DNA of 64,000 nucleotides, taken from NCBI GenBank assembly GCA_900073065.1, contig FJOG01000068.1, positions 124,001-188,000 of the forward strand, given 5' to 3'. Both the position numbers and the translations under genes were made by a program. Source of the stretch: Phialocephala subalpina (taxonomy: Eukaryota; Ascomycota; Leotiomycetes; Helotiales; Mollisiaceae). How positions within the stretch are numbered: position 1 is the stretch's first letter; the number at the start of each line of letters is the position of its first letter. The notes under the pieces were generated by a model. The model ran no database searches and had not been told where the DNA came from. It saw nothing but the letters and a program-made list of their open reading frames with translations. Of this stretch, positions 10,601 through 20,893 are shown piece by piece.

Positions 10601-12784
10601 CCCTTTAGATGTCCTCATGAAGGATGCGACTATGCGACCCTTGGATTCTTAGCGGAGCTCACTTTGAAGACTCATCTTCGTCTTTGCCATGATCATATCT
10701 CAGATCGAATCACGTTTCCAAAAGTCAAAACAAGATCAGTAGAAAATGCTCTCTATAGCGCAATTGATACGGATGATATCTTGGCAATTGAGGATCTAGC
10801 TATAGAGCTATCGTCAATCATAGGTCGGAAGACCGGCTTTTTGTTGAGAGCTATCGAGAAGGGAAGTCAACAAGCTGCACTGCTCATTTTGGCACGGCTG
10901 GGAACTGAAGCGGAACTCGTTCATATGAGTAGGGAAGGAAAAACAGCCCTGTCTGAAGCCGCCTCAAAGGGGTATACAGAAGTGCTAAAAGTTCTCTTGA
11001 ACAGACAGGGAAATTCGAACGTAAAAGATGCGAAAGGCCAGACGACGCTGCACCAGGCAGCCGCGAACGGACAGGAGGCGGTAACGCGGCTGCTGCTCGA
11101 GAACGGGGCGGACGTCGACGCAAAAGATAACAGCGGAATAACGGCACTATACCAAGCAGCCGCGAAAGGGCATAAGGCGGTAGCGCGATTACTACTCGAA
11201 AACGGAGCGGACGGAGTGACGACACTACACCAAGTAGCCGCGAACGGGCACGAGGCGGTAGCGCGACNNNNNNNNNNNNNNNNNNNNNNNNNNNNNNNNN
11301 NNNNNNNNNNNNNNNNNNNNNNNNNNNNNNNNNNNNNNNNNNNNNNNNNNNNNNNNNNNNNNNNNNNNNNNNNNNNNNNNNNNNNNNNNNNNNNNNNNNN
11401 NNNNNNNNNNNNNNNNNNNNNNNNNNNNNNNNNNNNNNNNNNNNNNNNNNNNNNNNNNNNNNNNNNNNNNNNNNNNNNNNNNNNNNNNNNNNNNNNNNNN
11501 NNNNNNNNNNNNNNNNNNNNNNNNNNNNNNNNNNNNNNNNNNNNNNNNNNNNNNNNNNNNNNNNNNNNNNNNNNNNNNNNNNNNNNNNNNNNNNNNNNNN
11601 NNNNNNNNNNNNNNNNNNNNNNNNNNNNNNNNNNNNNNNNNNNNNNNNNNNNNNNNNNNNNNNNNNNNNNNNNNNNNNNNNNNNNNNNNNNNNNNNNNNN
11701 NNNNNNNNNNNNNNNNNNNNNNNNNNNNNNNNNNNNNNNNNNNNNNNNNNNNNNNNNNNNNNNNNNNNNNNNNNNNNNNNNNNNNNNNNNNNNNNNNNNN
11801 NNNNNNNNNNNNNNNNNNNNNNNNNNNNNNNNNNNNNNNNNNNNNNNNNNNNNNNNNNNNNNNNNNNNNNNNNNNNNNNNNNNNNNNNNNNNNNNNNNNN
11901 NNNNNNNNNNNNNNNNNNNNNNNNNNNNNNNNNNNNNNNNNNNNNNNNNNNNNNNNNNNNNNNNNNNNNNNNNNNNNNNNNNNNNNNNNNNNNNNNNNNN
12001 NNNNNNNNNNNNNNNNNNNNNNNNNNNNNNNNNNNNNNNNNNNNNNNNNNNNNNNNNNNNNNNNNNNNNNNNNNNNNNNNNNNNNNNNNNNNNNNNNNNN
12101 NNNNNNNNAGCGCGGTTACTACTCGAAAACGGAGCGGACGGAGTAACGGTACTACACCAAGCAGCCGCGAAGGGGCACGAGGCGATAGCGCGGCTGCTAC
12201 TCGAGAACAAGGCGGATGTCGACGCAAAGGATAAGGGCAGAGTAACGGCGCTATACCAAGCAGCCGCGAACGGGCACGAGGCGGTAGCGCGGCTATTACT
12301 CGAAAACGGAGCGGACGGAGTGACGGCATTACACCAAGCAGCCGCGAAGGGGCACGAGGCGGTAGCGCGGCTGCTGCTCGAGAACGGGGCGTGCATTGAG
12401 GCGAAGTTAGCGAATGGATCGACAGTACTGCATCGAGCAGCTTTAAAAGGGCACGAAACGGTAGCGCGGCTACTACTCGAAAGGGGGGCGGACGTCGACG
12501 CAAAGGACAAGCACGGAGTAACGGCGCTACATCGGGTAGCTGTAAAGGGGCACGAGGCGGTAGCGCGGCTACTACTCGAAAACGGGGCGGATGTCGACGC
12601 AAAGGATAAGGGCGGAGTAACGGCGCTATACCAGGCAGCCGCGAACGGGCACGAGGCGGTAGCGCGGCTACTGCTCGAAAACGGGGCGGACGGAGTGACG
12701 GCACTACACCAGGCAGCCGCGAAGGGGCACGAGGCGGTGGCGCGGCTGCTGAAGTTGGCCGATGAAACTCAATTGCACAGCTGA
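7647..12784 (+). CDS. NLR: DUF7708-like, NACHT, zinc fingers, ankyrin repeats
   Basis: Start ATG 7647 (cgtcATGGCG, MANSSFSRVY). Exon 1 ends at 7901, followed by a 24-base micro-exon (7956-7979, GPIKFCLQ) and further exons; the last runs from about 9911. The N terminus (IRNLNKLKHFLHALEQYADI through LIWGPIKFCLQ) matches the helical region I know as DUF7708 in fungal NLRs. The NACHT P-loop GIPGAGKTVL is rebuilt across the intron at about 8693; Walker B is LFIAIDGLDECEEHE. A winged-helix-like region follows (TAKRPLSSHEIQGAI, IHPTAKAYLL), then two C2H2-like fingers (CPMVQCP, HYKAH; CPHEGCDY, HLRLCH) at about 10520-10690, then ankyrin repeats to the end. These proteins are cytosolic switches in heterokaryon incompatibility or immunity, with repeats sensing ligand (family knowledge). 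The repeat array contains an 841-base N gap, so the true length and frame inside it are unknown. Confidence 0.88.
11040..12760 (+). repeat. Near-identical ankyrin repeats, 33/26-residue composite
   Basis: The 3' part of the NLR codes for ankyrin repeats built on TALYQAAANGHEAVARLLLE. Full 33-residue units (with ADVDAKDKGG) alternate with 26-residue units that lack the seven residues VDAKDKG and read ENGADGVTALHQAAA. A short unit follows each Tyr-type (ALYQ) unit visible here, making a 59-residue (177-base) composite. Copies are nearly identical at DNA level, which implies recent amplification or conversion and absence of RIP damage. One diverged unit (ACIEAKLANGSTVLHRAALK) sits at about 12390-12480. 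Confidence 0.9.
11268..12108. other. Assembly gap (841 N) inside the ankyrin array
   Basis: A run of N from 11268 to 12108, placed exactly in the near-identical repeats. This is what a collapsed or unresolved repeat looks like. The gap size may be a scaffolding estimate, so repeat number and frame continuity across it are not established. Confidence 0.97.
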
Positions 12785-12822
12785 CCTCCCCGCTGACCTC
12801 CCCGCTGACCTCCCCGCCGACC
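12780..12822 (+). repeat. 12-bp tandem repeat spanning the NLR stop codon
   Basis: Three copies of gctgacctcccc (12780-12791, 12792-12803, 12804-12815) and a partial gccgacc. Because the unit is 12 bases, the NLR stop TGA (12782-12784) recurs in frame in copies two and three. A change in copy number would leave the protein end unchanged. Confidence 0.9.
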
Positions 12823-12965
12823 ACCATAATATATGCTGTTCTTATATATTACTTACGATCTATTGTTCTTTCCATTTCTAGAAAAACATCGTGAAAACTT
12901 CATTATCCATGCAAAAGGCTTGAAGCAATCTAAAGTACTTTGATTATGATTTGTTAAAAGTTGAA

Positions 12966-13547
12966 ATGGAAGGAATACGGGGCATATTAGAGATGACGTG
13001 CCGCTGTCACTGCCTAGTGATTTCAAGCCGAGGTCGAGGAATTGTTCTTTTGACGCTCAGGTACGGGCTTAGAAGTGTGGAATTCCATGACAAGTTTCCC
13101 AACTTCAAAAGGGTGATTGTAACGGATCGCCATGTGAACTTACACGGAGAGGTTCTCAGGAATGGGTGGTCTGAGGAGCGATGGAGTCGGGAGTCAAAGT
13201 TGAACTAGGGCGATTGGGACCGAGAGTGGAAGTCAATGCGGGAGTTTTTTGAGAAACGGAATATATCGATTACGACTTCGTCAACCATGCCTCAGACACA
13301 CGGAAGGCAGATAGCAGACATCGCGCATATGCCAGATACCTGGCGAGATAGGTGTATGGATATACTCACTAATCTTGGACTCTCATCCAAAGCGGAGCCG
13401 CCAAGTTTGATATCCACACTCGAAGCGTTGAGTCCTCGAGCGAAAGCTCATTTCTCAGCATCACCAGAGTACCAAGTGTCTCCGGGCTTTCCCGTAGGCG
13501 CAGACGAGACAAGCCAGGCCATTATCGAAGAAGAATCTGAGATCTAG
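12966..13547 (+). pseudogene. Decayed gene of unknown family downstream of the NLR
   Basis: A frame with protein-like content (FPNFKRVIVTDRHV, then EVLRNGWSEERW) is stopped by TAG at 13206-13208 and continues in the same frame as GDWDREWKSMREFFEKRNIS to TAG near 13545. Upstream, at about 12985-13060, the protein-like reading is in another frame (DDVPLSLPSDFKPRSRN), which suggests a frameshift as well. An intron from about 13164 would remove the stop but is only 43 bases and breaks the frame. I do not recognise the family. Confidence 0.45.
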
Positions 13548-13749
13548 AGAGGGAGTAGAAACCTGAGATCATGAGTCTGGACTACGTGCAACGTGTTGAT
13601 GTTGTCAAACAAGTTCAGATGTTAAATTCTCGAGGTGTTCTCAGACCCCGAGCTGAAGCAGGTTGCAAGTTCAGACGGGGTTTCATCAGGTCTTGCTTTC
13701 ACTTAAACGTAAATTCTTCGACAGCTTCAATTTCTACCAGTTTTCACCT

Positions 13750-15680
13750 TTAAATTCCTGAATCATCTTGCTCATATTGTTCAGTGAGAACGTAAGTATC
13801 CCAGCTCGCACAAGTATTGTTCAGCGCTTGCGAATCATGGATAGTTGCCGCGATCTCCGATTCTCTCTCCACAAACTGAAGAGCAAATCCTTGAGAAGCA
13901 TGCCAAAGGATATGGCAATGCATGAGCCATGTTCTGCATAAAATGAGTGGTTAGTTACTAACTTCCATAAACTTGAGGAACCTTTACGCACCCAGGATTG
14001 TCAGTATAGAAACCCAAGATTAGAAAGCCGTTTCCAGGCAAGATAGCTGTGTCACGTCGGGGTGGGTTATTAAGATTAAGTGGTATAGCTCCTTCGACAA
14101 AAATACCCGAGCCTTGAGCTAAGATATAGAAGTCATGGCCATGGAGATGAATGGGGTGGTTGGCGTCGAGTAGCGAGAGATCCTGAATGATGAAGTACAC
14201 CCACTTCCCGATGTTAGCCATTTTCTTCTGCTCGAGTGGCGGAAGCGATAGAATGCATACTTGATTGACAGCCGTAATCTCTTTAACATTGTAATCAGTT
14301 GGGAAAACAGCGACCCCGTTCTCGATTAACCGCAATGTAGGTTCGGCCCAGTCAATCTCCAACGTCTGTGAGTTGATCGTCCAGTGATACACCAAACCTC
14401 CCAGAATGTCGTAGTACCAAGTAACGTCCAACGACTCTTCAGACGTCGCGGAGCCCACAGTCTTATTCAAATGTGGAACTAAACTTGCCAGAGATTCATC
14501 ATAACAGTTGTTTGAAATGCTTGACGCCGTCGTTGGATCAGCTGTGAAATCCACCACCCCTTCATAACGCACAATCCCCCGGATATTGTCCCAATTGGTG
14601 TTGATGATTAAATTGCATCCCCCAACGACGGAACGCATCCAATAGTTGTCCACTGCTTGACTTGCTTCCACAATGATATCGTAGCGCTGCCCGCCTCCCA
14701 GCACGACGCTGTCAGTAATGTACGGAACAACAGGAACAAGATCATTTGCAATGACAGTGAGGTTATGACCATCGATAGCAAATCTCAGAAATCCATCGGT
14801 TTGAGCTCCAACTAAGCCGATGCGGTACTTCTTTCCAGGTGTGAAGCTCAATTCAAATCGCTTGCCAGTTCCCAGGCAAGCAGCATCGGATGAACCAGTG
14901 CAGTCAAAAGTATTAGTTCCATTGATCAGCCCATTGGGAATGATCGGGAAGAGTCCGTTCTTCTCGGTATTCTTCCACGTCTCGAACGAAGTATCGTGAC
15001 TCCAGTCGGTGAGGAAAAGTGCTCCGAGATGTTCATCGTAGTTAGCTGTTGCAGGTCCGTGAATAATGATGGGTCCGGAAAGTCCATCAACGGTCTGGAC
15101 GCTGAAGTGAGAGTGATACCAGGTCGTCCCGTATTGCTGTGCTCGAAATTTGTAAGTCAAGCTTTCACCTGGAGCTATTGGACACTGAGTCACTCCTGGC
15201 ACGCCATCGTATTCATTGTTGAATAATTGTCGAATTCCATGCCAATGAACTGCTGTCCCGTTGTCCGCGATCTCATTCGTGACATGAACAATGATGTTGT
15301 CGCCCCAATTCGCTTCGATGGTCGGTCCAGGTACAGTACCGTTGAATGCGAGTATTTGTCTCTGATATCCATCTGGAGCTGCCGTGATATTCTGAGCGAC
15401 CAGCCAGTACTGAAAACGAGCAAATCAGATTAGAATCTATGCTGCTCAGAGAATGACAGAACTGAGTTACTTCTCTGGTGACTCCAGTTTCTGGAATAAC
15501 GTCATAATAATCAGTGTTAATATCATATTCTCCCCAACATGACCTCGATGTTGCCGTGTTCTCGCATGTGGCCCGAGGGAGGACATTTTCGTCGATTGCG
15601 GGGTAACGAGCTCGCTTTTCAGTGATCGATAACCCGGCAACAACGCAAAAATGAAAGAATATTGCGCAAAGGTGATTCAT
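13750..15680 (-). CDS. Secreted multicopper oxidase (ascomycete laccase type)
   Basis: Start ATG 15680 with a signal peptide (MNHLCAIFFHFCVVAGLS). Three exons: intron 1 at about 15471-15412 joins GVTRE to YWLVAQNITA, and intron 2 at about 13993-13936 joins NPG to TWLMHCHILW. Stop TAA at 13750-13752; about 600 residues. All four copper-ligand segments are present: HWHGIRQ, WYHSHFS, HPIHLHGHDF and HCHILWHASQGF. The type-1 axial position after the last motif appears to be Phe, as in high-potential laccases. The enzyme oxidises phenols or similar substrates with oxygen, outside the cell. The start is supported by the signal peptide and the conserved spacing to L1. The substrate cannot be read from sequence; lignin-like phenol oxidation and pigment (melanin-type) synthesis are both possible. 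No pigment genes are adjacent. Confidence 0.92.
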
Positions 15681-16486
15681 GATTATATAAAAGAATTAAA
15701 ATAAGATAGATAAACGAATGATGACCCCCAAGTTATGCAGCGTGAATTACTCTGAGGGGGCTCACAACAGACTTATTGTTTTGCTGACTGCCCCCTCCTT
15801 ATCTCGAGAAGCGGAGAACATCCTGCTTTTCGAAGACAGTGCGCAAAGTCAATATTGGCATCGTGCGCATGCACGAAATTGGAGACTCCGTCCAATGATT
15901 GCCCTCTTTCATCTCGCATGCCTTCTATCATCCAATCCAGAGCGAAAAGACTTCGCAAAGGGTTCTTGCTCCATGTCCGGCATGGGTTGAACGGAGATGT
16001 GGCGCAATTCGGTTGTGAAGCGGGTCTGAATAGGGGTAAATTCTCGGCTCTCGACCTCAGGGCCTGCGAGCTTTTTCGAGTCGTGACGAATACAAATCTT
16101 ATTCTTAAGAACTTTCAGAACATTTAAAAGCAAGAAACTCTGTCTCACCTAGCTTTGAACAAGTTCAAGACGGTTCACACGATGTTCTCGGTCTCCTGGG
16201 ACCTTTCTGCCATTTCCGTGGCATGTGATAGCTTCCCTAAATGCTCAAAAACTCAAAAAAGAATCATCATGAAGTTAATTTAAACAAATAACTACCTCTA
16301 CATCTTTTATATGAAACTACACTCTCAAACTAAAGGCTTCTTTCTGCAACACCCTCTCGAGCGAGTCTCCGAATTCATCACAATCCCATTGTCCTCCTCT
16401 TGGAGTAGTAGAGCTTAGCGAGCCCAACTACCAGTTCTCGTTCGGGTGAACAAAATTCGTTTACCGTCCTCCAAACGAATGATTCA
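15681..16486. other. Intergenic between laccase and small basic gene
   Basis: About 800 bases. It contains overlapping 60-90-codon frames on both strands (15718-16148) with no motif and no splice support. It should include the laccase promoter. I see no repeat or RNA gene. Confidence 0.4.
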
Positions 16487-16744
16487 TTAAAACGTGCCAT
16501 AATTTTTTTCCATTCGTTCCTTCTGCTTCGCATAAGCTGCTCTGTTGATAACAGCTTTCTCGGCTTCAGCTTTGACATTTCGAGCTTTTGTAGCTACTGC
16601 CTTCTGAGATCGAGCTTTATTTTCTGCGGCTGAAGCTTTCTTGACGACCTTGCGCTTCGTTGCTGGAGCGTATGAGACTGCCGGCTGAGATTCAATTCTC
16701 GAGGACCTCCTTACACTGGTGCTTTGTTTACTCTTGGGAGCCAT
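16487..16744 (-). CDS. Small Lys/Ala-rich basic protein
   Basis: An intronless frame of 85 residues starting at ATG 16744 (MAPKSKQSTSVRRSSRIESQ). Composition is strongly biased: Lys, Arg, Ala and Ser make up most of the chain, with KRKVVKKASAAENKARS and repeated K-A pairs. This resembles histone-H1 tails and other small chromatin or ribosome-associated proteins. The MAPK-like opening and lack of a signal peptide or membrane segment fit a nuclear or cytosolic protein. I do not recognise a named family. The bias could also arise by chance in a short frame, so it needs transcript support. Confidence 0.45.
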   Translation of the reverse strand: MAPKSKQSTSVRRSSRIESQPAVSYAPATKRKVVKKASAAENKARSQKAVATKARNVKAEAEKAVINRAAYAKQKERMEKNYGTF

Positions 16745-17089
16745 GACGAGGATGCTGAAACGGATCAATAATTTGAAAAACAGTTCCTTGATGTATATGA
16801 ATACTGTGTAGGTTTAATAGAAGAAGTCAAGTACGATTGAGAGTTTGACGTGTTCCTCGAAATATTCAAATGCACCACAAAAAGCCTTGATTCCTTGAAT
16901 CATTGGTCCTGACTCCTTTGTGTACTACATGTAGAAAACGATGTAGGCACCGGAAACAGCTGAGTATTTTCTTCCTCGAATAATGACTTATTCCGTATCT
17001 AGCCAGCTGAAGTCCTGGGACAATCTCAGAAATTGATGCAAGAGCAGGTCACGAGCGAAGAATGAATCAGACGCAAGGATGTAACATTA

Positions 17090-17893
17090 TTAACTGGTGC
17101 ATCCAACACGAGCCGAGCTAATGGCGATGTCGTCGTACCAGAAGGTGTTGGTATCCCCGCCGTATGACTCCCAACCGAAGTAGACACCAGTAATTTTAGG
17201 TTTAAGGGAGCTCCTCTGCCACTGAGCTGCGTTACTGTTCGCGACACCCGCCTTGCTAGTAAGACCAGCAATAGCGTTGCCGTTCAACCAAGTCTCAATT
17301 GTGCCGTCGGTGCCCAAGTGGTATTCGAAGCATTGCCAGGCGCCGGTGGGAAGGGCGGTGGAGGCTGCAATACCTTGCGGAGAGAGGTCGGGAAGGGTGG
17401 CATCGTCCGACTCGCGGTTGTACATTAGGATATTGCTTTGTCCACCAATGCGGAGGTGCTTTGTGCCTTGGGAGGAGTCTGTCATGGTGATGAAGGAGAC
17501 GTGGGAGTCTGTGAGGGCTTTGGAGGCTTTTCTGGAAGAGGATAGATGTCAGCGTTGCCCTTTAACACTAAAATTGCGTGACACATCCAGTGGTCTATCT
17601 CTGGCACCAAAAAAAACTTACAGGTAAGTCCTGACGTAAACGTCACCGCTGGGAATCTTCGTTGTGCCGAAGAAAATATGTCCACAGAAGCCACCTGCAC
17701 CATCAACCCTTATGGAGTTCTTGCCGCCGTGAGCCGTGGAGCTGTCAAGGGTGACTTTACCACCCTGGTTGCAATCGGTCGCGTAGATGGGCCATACGGT
17801 TTGGTCCCAGCCGCTTTCGAAGCCCTCGGAGACCTGGGCAAGAGAGAAGGGGAGGAGGGCAAGAGCGAGGAGAGCGGTTTGGCGGAACATCAT
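17090..17893 (-). CDS. cip1: Cip1-like secreted carbohydrate-active protein
   Basis: Start ATG 17893 (MMFRQTALLALALLPFSLAQ, a clear signal peptide). One intron, about 17622-17529, joins VYVRTYL to KASKALTDSH. Stop TAA at 17090-17092; about 235 residues. The mature chain reads FESGWDQTVWP, GGFCGHIFFGTTKIPSGDVY, KHLRIGGQ, YNRESDDATLPDLSP, YHLGTDGTIETWLNG and WYDDIAI. This matches what I know of Trichoderma reesei Cip1, a secreted beta-jelly-roll protein co-induced with cellulases and compared with polysaccharide lyases. Trichoderma Cip1 carries a C-terminal linker and CBM1; here the chain stops after ARVGCTS, so no cellulose-binding module is attached. It is likely an extracellular plant-wall-related protein, and the exact reaction is uncertain. 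It has no other CAZyme neighbours except the laccase 1.4 kb away. Confidence 0.85.
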
Positions 17894-19130
17894 TGCGGAT
17901 GGATTGCCGTAGGTAGTAGGTAATAAGGATATGGTGGGCAAGCAGGCGAACGTTGGGAAATGGGCGAGGTCAAGGTATTTATGAGGTCAAATTCGCGGCC
18001 CAAGCATTCTCCCTCCGTTGCCGCCGCCGAAATGGTTGTATGATTGTATGGCCATCTTCCTCACTTCGCGCTCTGCGCTCCATAATCTGGGAATTCGGCC
18101 CAGGTTTCCCTAGTCATCAGATATATTACATTTCTGTTAAATCCTTAGCTTTGGAAGGCAGTTAGAAATTTCGCTTTATATGCCGGAAACGCTAGTTCGT
18201 CGGTCGCAGACCATATTGAATTATTATATATGACACTTTTCCTATTAACTGTTTAACTAACGCCGGCAATAGTGGCGGCTCCGGTGAGAGTTCAGCCGCG
18301 AGCCTAATTTTGTATCTATAATTTTAGCCGGCGGCAGTCGTAGTCGGGTGGGCACTCAATTAATCTTCCCGTCCCGATATGATTCTACAGGCGGACCCTC
18401 TTCCTTGATTTTTCCTATGCTCTCCCCTCATTCCTCTAAGACAGGGAAGTATTTGCAGTATCATCTCGCGAACCAACACGGCATGGTTAACTGCCAGCCC
18501 CGCCCTATTTCTTAGCGAGTATCGCCAAAACTCGGATTTGACCCCCGACTTCCAGCGCCTGCCTTCCGAGCTTTTTATCTGAATCTTAAAATCAAGATTT
18601 CAAGTAGTTGAGACGCGCAAAACGAGCCCTTCAAAAAAGGTCCAGGCTCTGCCCAGTTTGTCATTGCAAAATGCAACAGAAAGATTAGAGTCGCGATTGG
18701 ACTCGCTGTGAAAGCCTAGAACTCTGCGCTGAAGAATCGTTCGGATCTTGCCAGCCGAGAGACTGCTGAACAGACAACTCACGAATCACGACCACCATCC
18801 TAGGGAACTTCCAAAAGAGGAACTATTCTAGAAGTGTTGCTTCGCCGGTTGCGTCGTTAAGTTGATTTTCTTTGTAGCGGTCTACTTATAACAATCAAAG
18901 ACAGTTAATATTACAAATCCTATCTTAGTTCGGACATCGGTAGGCAAGGCATGGCTAGACCACTACTTTAATGTACTCAAATGGTGCTTTGTTTGACTGG
19001 AAAACATCTTTTTAGGAGGAATCGACGTTTTTGCGAAATTAGAGAGTAAAGAGCCGTCGAGAAATGTTATGCAACGCGAGAGATAGAAGCAACACGGCGC
19101 GAAGATGAGAGTATACTTAACAAGTTCTCA
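17894..19130. other. Intergenic, 1.2 kb, no gene seen
   Basis: Contains the promoter of the Cip1-like gene (minus strand) and otherwise only short frames without motifs (for example 18600-18782). I see no tandem repeat, transposon end or RNA gene. Confidence 0.4.
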
Positions 19131-19844
19131 GTGTATATCATCTCGAGGGGCAGACCAGCTAATGTGAAGAGCATGAAACCACATCTAGATGGTCTACGGG
19201 TTACTTGGGTCGTGCGAGAGGAAGAAATTGCTGCCTACAAAGCGAGTGCAGCAATACGTACACTTGAAGGCGGAAGCCTTTGCCAAAGTCGAAACATTGC
19301 ATTGCAAGATTCATTCAACCAGTGGCTCGTTTGCGTTCAATCGGATGATGACTTAGTATCATTCTGGTGGTGGACAATGAATGGCTTTCAGCAAATTCGA
19401 ACATCGACACAAACCGCCATGACGAGAACTTTCAAGCATATGGAGTCCGAGGATCTCTATCTGGGTGGTGCAATGCCAACCACTCTCGTGCACTGGAGTC
19501 ACCTTGCAGTCGAACCAGAGTTCCAGAAGATCAACTTCATATCTGCCGCTTTCATGGTCATTAGACCTACTCACTTACGATCAATGAGGAAATGAGTTTG
19601 AAAGAGGACTACGATTATATGGTACAACATACCAAAGAGTACGGAGGTGTTCTTCGTGTGCGCCAAAAAGCTCAAAGTCACACAAGGAGGGGTAGCAACT
19701 TATAGGACCCCTGAGCTCGAGCAGGAAAATATTGCAAAACTTGAGATTGCACATCCTGGTTGGTGGAGAAGAGGACGTGACGAAAATGAGATTGTGCTCT
19801 ACGCCCCTGATGAGTACAGTACAGGCATCGGAAGATGCCTCTGA
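19131..19844 (+). pseudogene. Frameshifted TET-associated-type glycosyltransferase relic
   Basis: Protein-like sequence runs through three frames. Frame one (19131 to TGA 19593-19595) opens with YIISRGRPANVKSMKPHLDG and contains SLCQSRNIALQDSF, an acidic VQSDDDLV metal-site-like motif and GGAMPTTLVHWSHLAVEPEF. Frame two (about 19586-19680) gives EEMSLKEDYDYMVQHTKEYG. Frame three (about 19680-19844) gives GGVATYRTPELEQENIAKLE and HPGWWRRGRDENEI. Joined, they follow the order I know for the TET-associated glycosyltransferase (TAGT) family: SRGR start, RN-x-AL, DDD, LKEDYDY, GGV. Family members are inferred to glycosylate modified bases. No intron explains the shifts, so the copy is probably dead. 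An acceptor-like ttctcag precedes the first codons, so an upstream exon may be lost or unseen. The family name is recalled from motifs. Confidence 0.5.
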
Positions 19845-20119
19845 AGAGCGCAGGATACAGCAAGTTGACTTGTTAGTCCTTGTTACTAAGGAAATATCCG
19901 GATGTCTGTGCCTGTGAGTTCAAGTTAAGTTACTGGTGGATATGAGGCGGGATAATCTTACATTTGGGAAGTGGAACGCTGTGTTCAAATATGAAACATA
20001 ACTTAGATGATCAGACTGTACCTTATTTGACTAGATTAATAAGTTGGGACTACGAGAATTGATCAACTGCTCCAAGTTCAAGTAGCTAGAAGTGTCCGAG
20101 ATCGAGCAAAGTCCCAAGC

Positions 20120-20893
20120 TCAGTTGGACTTCCCAGTAAGCCCCATCTCAACAAGCACATCTTCGGTTTTCACCACCCTCGCAAACTCACCCTTCAAACT
20201 TCCCACATGAACTCCATGCACCAACTCTGCATCATACTCTCCGTTATACTTTGCCCACGCCGCTGTCGCATCTTCGACCAACACAATGTCTCCTTTTGAT
20301 ACATTTTCCCTCTCTCTCGTTCCCTCACCCTTTTCATTACCCACGAGCACTCTCTCGTCAACTTCATGATCAGCAATCCCAAGATCAGATGCATGTCTAA
20401 TCGTCGATCCAAGGCAAAGATCAACACTCAAACCCACGAAGTAAATCTTCCAGATCTCGTGCCCTCTCAGCCACCTCTCCAATTCACTCGTGCCGCAGAA
20501 AGCCGAGTTCTTGGTTTTGGAAAATACAGCTTCGTTGGGGAGGGGGAGAGTGTTGGAATGGAAGGCAATTCCTGGGGATGAAGGATGGAGTGGTGAGAGG
20601 GGGTTGGTGGAGGCGTGATAGATGTGGAGGACTGGGACGTGTGGGTCAGTGATTTGGTTCGGAGCTGACAAAGATAAAACAAGGGAGTGATTCTTAAAGG
20701 ATTTCAGCACTGAATGGATAGGTGGGTTACTGTGTGGAGCTTGAGCACCAGAAGGGATTGAGCGGAACGCAGAGAGAAGGGTGGTGAGGTTGGAAAGGTA
20801 GGCAGGGTTGCTTCGTGCCGGACTCCAGAAAGGCGAGTCGAGGGCACCAATTTGGTTATCTACAATGATCAGGGCGGTATGAGAGTGATCCAT
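20120..20893 (-). CDS. Isochorismatase-like cysteine hydrolase
   Basis: Intronless, 257 residues from ATG 20893. The isochorismatase fold is recognisable: strand one ALIIVDNQIGALDS with Asp12, the Lys in FSKTKNSAF (about Lys128), and the nucleophile Cys160 in FVGLSVDLCLGSTIRHASDL. These form the Asp-Lys-Cys triad of the cysteine hydrolase superfamily (isochorismatase, nicotinamidase and other amidases). The Cys motif differs from the common VCV-x-x-TA-x-DA form, so the substrate is not predictable. A low-complexity insert (KGEGTRERENVS) near residue 190 looks like a surface loop. It is cytosolic, with no signal peptide. It stands 400 bases from the permease cluster on the same strand as its first gene, but has no evident link to it. 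Confidence 0.8.
   Translation of the reverse strand: MDHSHTALIIVDNQIGALDSPFWSPARSNPAYLSNLTTLLSAFRSIPSGAQAPHSNPPIHSVLKSFKNHSLVLSLSAPNQITDPHVPVLHIYHASTNPLSPLHPSSPGIAFHSNTLPLPNEAVFSKTKNSAFCGTSELERWLRGHEIWKIYFVGLSVDLCLGSTIRHASDLGIADHEVDERVLVGNEKGEGTRERENVSKGDIVLVEDATAAWAKYNGEYDAELVHGVHVGSLKGEFARVVKTEDVLVEMGLTGKSN

Noticed and set aside
10884..12827. Very long minus-strand open frames (529 and 647 codons) opposite the ankyrin array
   Set aside because: Shadows of the GC-rich ankyrin repeats and of the N gap; they are low-complexity Pro/Arg/Ser repeats with no start context or domain.
13164..13206. Intron that would splice out the TAG of the gene after the NLR
   Set aside because: Only 43 bases, not a multiple of three, and without a branch site; it would break the downstream frame.
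491..14000. Idea that the Myb, SNF2 and NLR genes are cargo of a Starship element
   Set aside because: The gene types would fit, but I see no DUF3435 tyrosine-recombinase captain and no element ends in the window.
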